Source of the DNA: Codonopsis lanceolata
Taxonomy: Eukaryota; Streptophyta; Magnoliopsida; Asterales; Campanulaceae
Direction of reading: 5' to 3'
DNA: 64,000 nt
NCBI GenBank assembly: GCA_013146195.2
Contig: CM028379.1
Coordinates: 63,309,631 to 63,373,630 of the forward strand
In this document: positions 58,827-64,000 of the stretch, in pieces
Layout: each line of letters begins with the position of its first letter
Numbering within the stretch: position 1 is the stretch's first letter
Notes under the pieces: model-generated
Database searches by the model: none
The model's input: only the letters and a program-made list of their open reading frames with translations
Told to the model about the DNA's origin: nothing
Position numbers and translations under genes: made by a program

Positions 58827-59389
58827 TGTAATACTCATCTCACATCGAGTAGGTGTGGGAATTGTGTTCGATATATAAGGTGGTCACACACTACCTCTAG
58901 GCACCAACAACATGGACTTTTGGGTTGACTAGTGATGGGTCTGATGACCCAAGGTGTTGCGTGCTCAGTTGGCTACACGTAGTAGATCGGGCTTTCGGGC
59001 TCGGGATGATACAAATAGTATCAGAGCAGGTCCCGATCAGAAATGTCAGAACAAAGTGTTGTGCTGGCCAAAGTGCTACACCGCAAAAGGTGGGGGCCAC
59101 CTCGTAATCCATGTACAAGCCACCTCTTGAATCGTCCGAGGTACAATTTGGCCTTGACGAGAACGTCAAGGAGTTGAGTGGAAGAGATTGTAATACCTCA
59201 TCCAACATCGGGTAGGTGTGAGAATTGTCAATTTATAAGGTGGCCCCACACTACCTCTGGGCACCAACATCATCCATAGACTTTTGGATCGGCTTGTGGT
59301 GGGCCTGATGACCCAAGGTGTTGCGTACTCAGTGAGCCAGTGTGTCGACTACACGTAACGGATCGGACTTTCGGGCTCGGGGAGTTACA
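58827..59389 (+). mobile_element. Complete TRIM retroelement, 563 bp
   Basis: Two LTRs, 58827-59013 (187 bp) and 59189-59389 (201 bp), share TGTAATAC start, TAAGGTGG(C/T)C(A/C)CACACTACCTC, ACCCAAGGTGTTGCGT and a TTACA/ATACA end. The left LTR is followed at 59016 by TAGTATCAGAGC, one base from the Met-tRNA PBS. The right one is preceded by the purine-rich GAGTTGAGTGGAAGAGAT. It has no coding capacity. Its insertion breaks the hAT gene, but a 5-bp target duplication is not evident (gcttc against aatga). Confidence 0.85.
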
Positions 59390-59929
59390 AATGATCTGTA
59401 ACGCCCCAAAACTGGGTCCGACTACATGGGCCCACATTTGGCCACATCACTACGAATTTAAACTTAAATAAGACTAAACTGAAACGTCATCCAAACTCAA
59501 ATTACAAAAGTCTCAAATTCAAAACATAACCATCCAAAATAAATTGCGAAACAAAACTCCACAAATCTGACTACGTCTATTAAAATTAAAATCATAAGAG
59601 TACGCCCTAAAATCTCGATTTCTTCACTTGTATCCTCTATCTCAAGCTCAGCCCTTAATTCCGACCCGGAAGAAGAGTGAAGATCATACGTCGCCCCTCG
59701 GGTTTCTAAGGAGGGGTGACTCAAGAATAATCATGTTGTATGTAAAACAAAATCATAATAAAACATTTGATAACCGGCAAATCAAAAGGATATGTATCGA
59801 ATGATTAAAACTCTTTTTAAATGGAGAGTTCAAAACAAAGCAAAAAATGTGGATCGAATAAGTTTGTACCATACCATCTAGTAACAAACCGAAGATCAAA
59901 TACATTTATTAAGATCACGTAAGTGGCCT

Positions 59930-60050
59930 ATTGACCAAGAACTGAATCCCTCGAAGGGTACGCTAATCCCCCGAAGGTACACGAATCTCCCGTAAGGTAC
60001 ATGAATCCCCCATACGGTACATAAATCCCCCGAAGGGTACATGGTTAAGG
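59930..60050. repeat. Minisatellite of about 20 bp, five copies
   Basis: Variants of ATGAATCCCCCGAAGGGTAC are repeated five times in a row, with copy lengths of 19-20 bases. Confidence 0.8.
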
Positions 60051-60662
60051 TATATCCGAATTACCGCACTCATGGGCCAAGTGGTGCAATTTCATTTAAT
60101 TCATTGTTTGTCACATAATTCCCCGTAACAGGTTGTTCATACTTGGTGATCATAAATATTTTCAAAACATATATAGTACTATAAATATACCTGTAAACAC
60201 CTCAATTTTGAACCCTACGATATAATGTCCTATAATAATGATAACATATATTTTATAAATTTATTGGACTTACAAATGTTACTTTCTGTTAGTGTTTCAG
60301 AGTTAACTGAATTTAACAAGAGTTAAATAATACATATGAAACATATCAAGACTTGAACTGAAACTTGACATTTTGCCTTAACACACCAAGATAGAGCCGC
60401 TCCATCCCCTTCTCTCTTCTAGGCACGCTGAAACGTTATTGTTTCCATAGCCGCCTCGTGCTTTCATGCGTTGTTTCGTTCCCAGGCACGCCATGCACTG
60501 AATTGAGAGAACGTTGTCGTTTAATCAACAATTCTTCTCCTATAAATAGAGGCTTCGGGCTCTCATTCTCAAGACACAACATTCGCACACAATACGATCA
60601 ATACACACATTTCATAAAAAAAGAGTATGAAGATCCGTCTTTGCCCCCCGGCAACCCGATCA

Positions 60663-60702
60663 CATACCCATACCCATACCCATACCCATACTCATACTCA
60701 TA
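60663..60702. repeat. (CCATAC)n hexamer run
   Basis: Six or seven copies of a CCATAC hexamer, the last two changed to TCATAC, within the transcribed part of the putative LTR. Not the plant telomere repeat (TTTAGGG). Confidence 0.85.
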
Positions 60703-60812
60703 AAAAAAAACTCTCTCTCTTGGAAGGACAAGGGGAGCACACTAAGTCTTCGAGCGCCTAGTGGGCCTAAGCCTAAGCGTATATACCGGATCAGACATTC
60801 ACGCTACAAGAA

Positions 60813-62469
60813 ATAAGTATCAATTTACCGTCTTTCCCATTAATATAAATAATGTAGAATATTATAATATGCATAAAGGATTAATCAACTTTGATTTTTT
60901 TCTCACTTTGTTTCTTCACATTTACCTCCCAAGTTACACAACCATGACTCCCGACAATTGATCACCCCCGTATATCTACGAAAATCAAATTGCTTCGCTA
61001 CAAGCTATTGGAATGGAAACATAAATTCACCAAAGAAATTTTTGAAAAAACTGAAGATTCACCTGAGATATCTTGCGAAGAAGCTACCGTATATGATAAT
61101 TGGAAATCTAGATCAACTTTATCTTTAATCACAACTGTTAGGTAGATGGCGCTAAAATTGAATCTCATAACACATGCATATGCAAATCAAGAATCAAAAG
61201 AAGAAGCCGGTGACTGACAACTTGCACAAGTCATAATTTTACATGATTTCCCTTTTCCCATTTTTTTATTTTATCATAAAAGTGGGAGACGAAGTGGTCG
61301 GAGTCGGAGATCTCAAGAAGATGAAGACGAAAGAATAGACATTATTGGAACAAATTTATGAAAGTTGACTTATGCGGTTGAAAAAAAGAAGTGATACTTA
61401 AACGGTTGGATACTTGGAAAAGTGGATAGACATGCAATTTATCCTTGTTCTATTTAGGACTACACCATATAGAACATCCCCAGCTATGATCTCGATAGTC
61501 CATATAACTTGGGCCCAACATAAGTCTAGTCCCTTGGGCCCAAAGACAAGCCCATGCAATTGGGCCGAAACATAAGTCCAAGCCCATTCTTTTTTGTTGA
61601 TTACAACCTCTATTTTTCCACACTCCAGGGCTCGTGCGAATGCACACAGACGTGATCAGTTCAGGAGCTACGAAGACTTGACTTAATATAGAGACATAGG
61701 ATGTTGAATCACAGAACACAATGTTGTGTTGATCAAAGTTGTACGGTGTGTGTGTGTTGACCAAAGCAACGTGCTCATGGTTTCTTGTTCTAAGTTTCTG
61801 TACCCATATTAGAAAGTAGGAAACAATAAAAAATGAGAAACAACCTAATTTCAAGGGTTGACTCTTGACTACAAATTTAAATTTTGTTTATGTTTATCAT
61901 TTCATCAAACATTTGTCTATATTTGTAAAATGAACAAAAATATACAAACCTAGCACTAATCTCAATTCCCAACAACCCCAAACAATAAACCGGCCAAGTT
62001 TAGAACTAAAAACAAAAACAAATATTAACAAATCAATTTACAAAGACTTTTCGGTTTCTCAAACATAATTATCAATAAATTATAATCATACTCCTAGTCT
62101 CCTACTCCACCTATCTACCTACCTACTGCCGTACATCGTCATTCCTCCCTCCTTATCCCGAATCCCGAGCAAACCATTCCTCTTCCTGTCTTTTTTCCTT
62201 TTCTCTTTGTAGACCAGTAACCCGTTCTTCCTTTTTTTTCTTCTCTCTCTGGCGACCAACTATCCTCTCATTTTTTAATATCTTTCCTCCTAGATCTAAC
62301 TCTTTAATATATCCCCTCTCAGCCCACCGAATACCCACAAAATCAAACCCCCTTCCTTTCTACCTCCCTCTCTTCCTCGCCATTACCACTCCCCCTTCCT
62401 TCTCTAGTTCGCCCCCTTCCTTCTCCAGTTCACCGCATGCCACAAAATCAAAGCTAAAAAAATAAATTG
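60813..62469. other. No gene recognised
   Basis: About 1.65 kb of mixed composition. The last 350 bp is pyrimidine-rich (CCTCCCTCC, CTTCCTTCTC). Repeated GGGCCCAA/AAGCCCA words occur at 61510-61590. The minus-strand frame at 61450-61854 shows no domain. It may be LTR-element internal or flanking sequence. Confidence 0.45.
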
Positions 62470-63600
62470 AGGGCAGCGGGGTTAAGCGTAGGCGCTAATG
62501 TGTTATTTATTTACCTCGTAAGTGTACGAATCAATATAAAGTATAGTGATTGGAAAACAAGGGTTGAATCACAGAGACAAGAAGCAATTAAGGTAAGTAA
62601 ACAGGTAACAATTATAACTAAGGGGGATTGTTTATCAATTATATGCAATTTAACTAAACTAATTTATTCTACTAGTAATCTATTAATCTGAGGGATACAG
62701 TTTATTGGCAGCAAGCAAACACGGTTTGTGGAGATCTTATTATAGAGAGGAATCTAGGAGTTAGGATTCACTTGTATCTATTCTAGTGCTATTTTGTCTA
62801 ATGTATCAATCAATATGTCTTGGGTTTGTTCACGAAGGAAAAAAGTGGTACGTTGTGGTTCACGATTTGCAGTCTTAGTGTCACTAAGTTGAATTATATT
62901 TCAATGTCCATCCAATAATTCAACCAAGGATATAGAGCAAATGATTCGATACAAGTCACCTCCACCTCCTAGATATGAGCAGTTAGTTCATCATGAGCGA
63001 TGAACTAATCGAGTGGATGAATGAAAACATGAACGATCTCTATAAACTATAAATATAAACTAATAAAAACTATACACTACTGCTAATTTTCAGACCTCTA
63101 ACTTAGGCTACATGGTTTGTATTTATACTAGTAGTTACAGGGCTAGAATTAAGTTATACAGAAATTCTCATCTTTGTGAAGTCGGTGGCATGCGGTCGCA
63201 AGGTGCGATTGCAAGGTCTTGTGATTCCTTCGGGGTTGTCAATCTGGGAACCTTGCGAGGGCAAGGTCCTTAGGGCTTGCGACCGCAAGGTCTTCGGGCC
63301 TTTTTGGTCTCTCTTCTCTTTTGAGTATGCCCTTTGCACCCTTCTTCAATTCTTCACTTAAAACCTTCAAGAATTCCTTAATTTCATCCAAAACCTTAAA
63401 ACTCACAATTAAGTTCCAAAACACATATTAGTAGTCAAAAGCCTCGTAGAATTGCTATTTCTAAGCTGAATAAGTACCTCATACATGCATATAAAACACA
63501 TCTATCAGGCACCAACTTGACCGATTAGGCTGCGACTAGGACGAAAAGGCGGTGATTATTTTCTTTTATAGACTCGACCACTGGATGTTGGAATATGAAA
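62470..63600 (+). mobile_element. Possible gypsy-type LTR/UTR sequence with GC-rich patch
   Basis: TACCTCGTAAGTGTACGAAT and GGGTTGAATCACAGAGACAA are stretches often found in untranslated parts of plant Tat/Athila elements. A patch at 63180-63300 carries GCGGTCGC, GCGACCGC and four GCAAGGT(C/G) words. No LTR ends, PBS or coding region were located, so this is a weak assignment. Confidence 0.35.
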
Positions 63601-63917
63601 GAAAATCAATCTTCTGTGTAGAATCAGCTTTGGAGCTATAAGGAGAGATAAAGAGCCGAAGAGGGGAGAGAGTGAGGTGCACCGCCCTTCCAATTGGCGA
63701 GTGCATCTCACACACAATTAAATCGCGTGAAGTGAAGGGTGGCTGACACGCCGACCACACCTGTCTGCCACTTTGTGATTTGCTTTGTTTTTATTTTTAT
63801 TTTATTTTTTAAAAAAGAGACCGTTGCTTCAAAAAAAGAAAAGAAAATATTTTTCCCCTTTTTGCCTTTTGATGACCATTCTGACTGGTTTTTTTTTTTT
63901 TCAATTTGACCGTTACC

Positions 63918-63979
63918 TCAAGCTTTTTGCTCGAGTGCCCTTGCCATCTCTCCCCCCCCCCTTGGGGTCCGTTTTTTTA
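63918..63979 (-). mobile_element. SINE head fragment
   Basis: On the minus strand GGACCCCAAGG, a C/G homopolymer and GAGATGGCAAGGGCACTCGA match the head of the SINE in SPL intron 1. The window ends shortly after, so the flanks are not visible. Confidence 0.5.
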
Positions 63980-64000
63980 TCCCAAATGAATGGAAATTCT

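Larger units (their letters stand above)
59397..60812 (+). mobile_element. Putative gypsy-type LTR with internal minisatellite
   Basis: It begins TGTAACGCCCCAAAACTGGG, a typical start for this class. A TATA box in CTCCTATAAATAGAGGCTTC lies at about 60537 and TTCACGCTACA is a possible end at 60812. It includes the minisatellite at 59930-60050 and the CCATAC run at 60664. No pol region follows that I can recognise. The right boundary is tentative. Confidence 0.45.

Noticed and set aside
59930..60050. CRISPR-like array
   Set aside because: The copies are contiguous, 19-20 bases long, with no unique spacers. It is a minisatellite in a plant LTR.
60663..60702. Interstitial telomere repeat
   Set aside because: The unit is CCATAC, not the plant telomere CCCTAAA, and the run is only about 40 bp.

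Overview
This window looks like plant nuclear DNA from a eudicot. It is AT-rich and contains two intron-bearing plant transcription-factor genes. Almost everything else is plant mobile-element debris: Ty1/copia, Ty3/gypsy-type LTRs, LARD, TRIM, Helitron, hAT, MULE, PIF/Harbinger, Stowaway and SINE. The species cannot be named from the sequence alone. I see no bacterial operons, rRNA, tRNA genes or CRISPR arrays.

Genes. (1) A WRKY group IIc gene of the WRKY75/45 type on the + strand, exons 11131-11510 and 12252-12444, 190 aa, apparently intact. (2) An SBP-box (SPL13-type) gene on the + strand, exons 38721-39121, 40065-40201 and 40741-41279, 358 aa, apparently intact, with a miR156 target site at 41035-41054. 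(3) A possible orphan last exon on the - strand at 55478-55538. (4) A decayed hAT transposase gene at 57952-58826. The two transcription factors are unrelated neighbours about 26 kb apart. Nothing suggests that they work as a unit.

Layout. 1-1812: the left part of a decayed copia element on the - strand (LTR, PBS, gag, protease). 1813-4800 and 8851-9506: a family of about 0.7-0.9 kb inverted-terminus elements, each carrying a different internal minisatellite. 4900-10900: MITEs, Stowaway relics, (TTA)n tracts and degenerate AT-rich repeats. 11000-12450: the WRKY gene. 12590-14113: TRIM fragment and a PIF/Harbinger MITE. 14430-23895: a large non-autonomous LTR element (LARD-like, Athila/Tat-type PBS). 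Its left LTR holds a Stowaway and its right LTR a 2.7 kb Helitron; the partner LTR shows the empty site for each. 24100-30000: copia-like and gypsy-like LTR fragments. 30640-34560: a second Helitron-like block, a SINE, hAT-like and foldback elements. 34560-38180: intergenic DNA with nested Stowaways. 38185-41400: the SPL gene. 41558-52430: a nest of three long LTRs of one family; two are solo LTRs with intact 5-bp target duplications, both inserted in the third. 52747-55104: a MULE-like element containing a smaller MULE-MITE with a 9-bp target duplication. 56337-59396: a hAT relic interrupted by a complete TRIM. 59397-64000: further gypsy-type LTR sequence and a SINE.

The main unexplained signals are three. 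GC-rich, GCGGTCGC-bearing patches occupy the same place in related LTRs yet differ completely in sequence. The Helitron is built from hairpin-bearing tandem repeats. A family of TIR elements keeps its ends but swaps its internal minisatellite.
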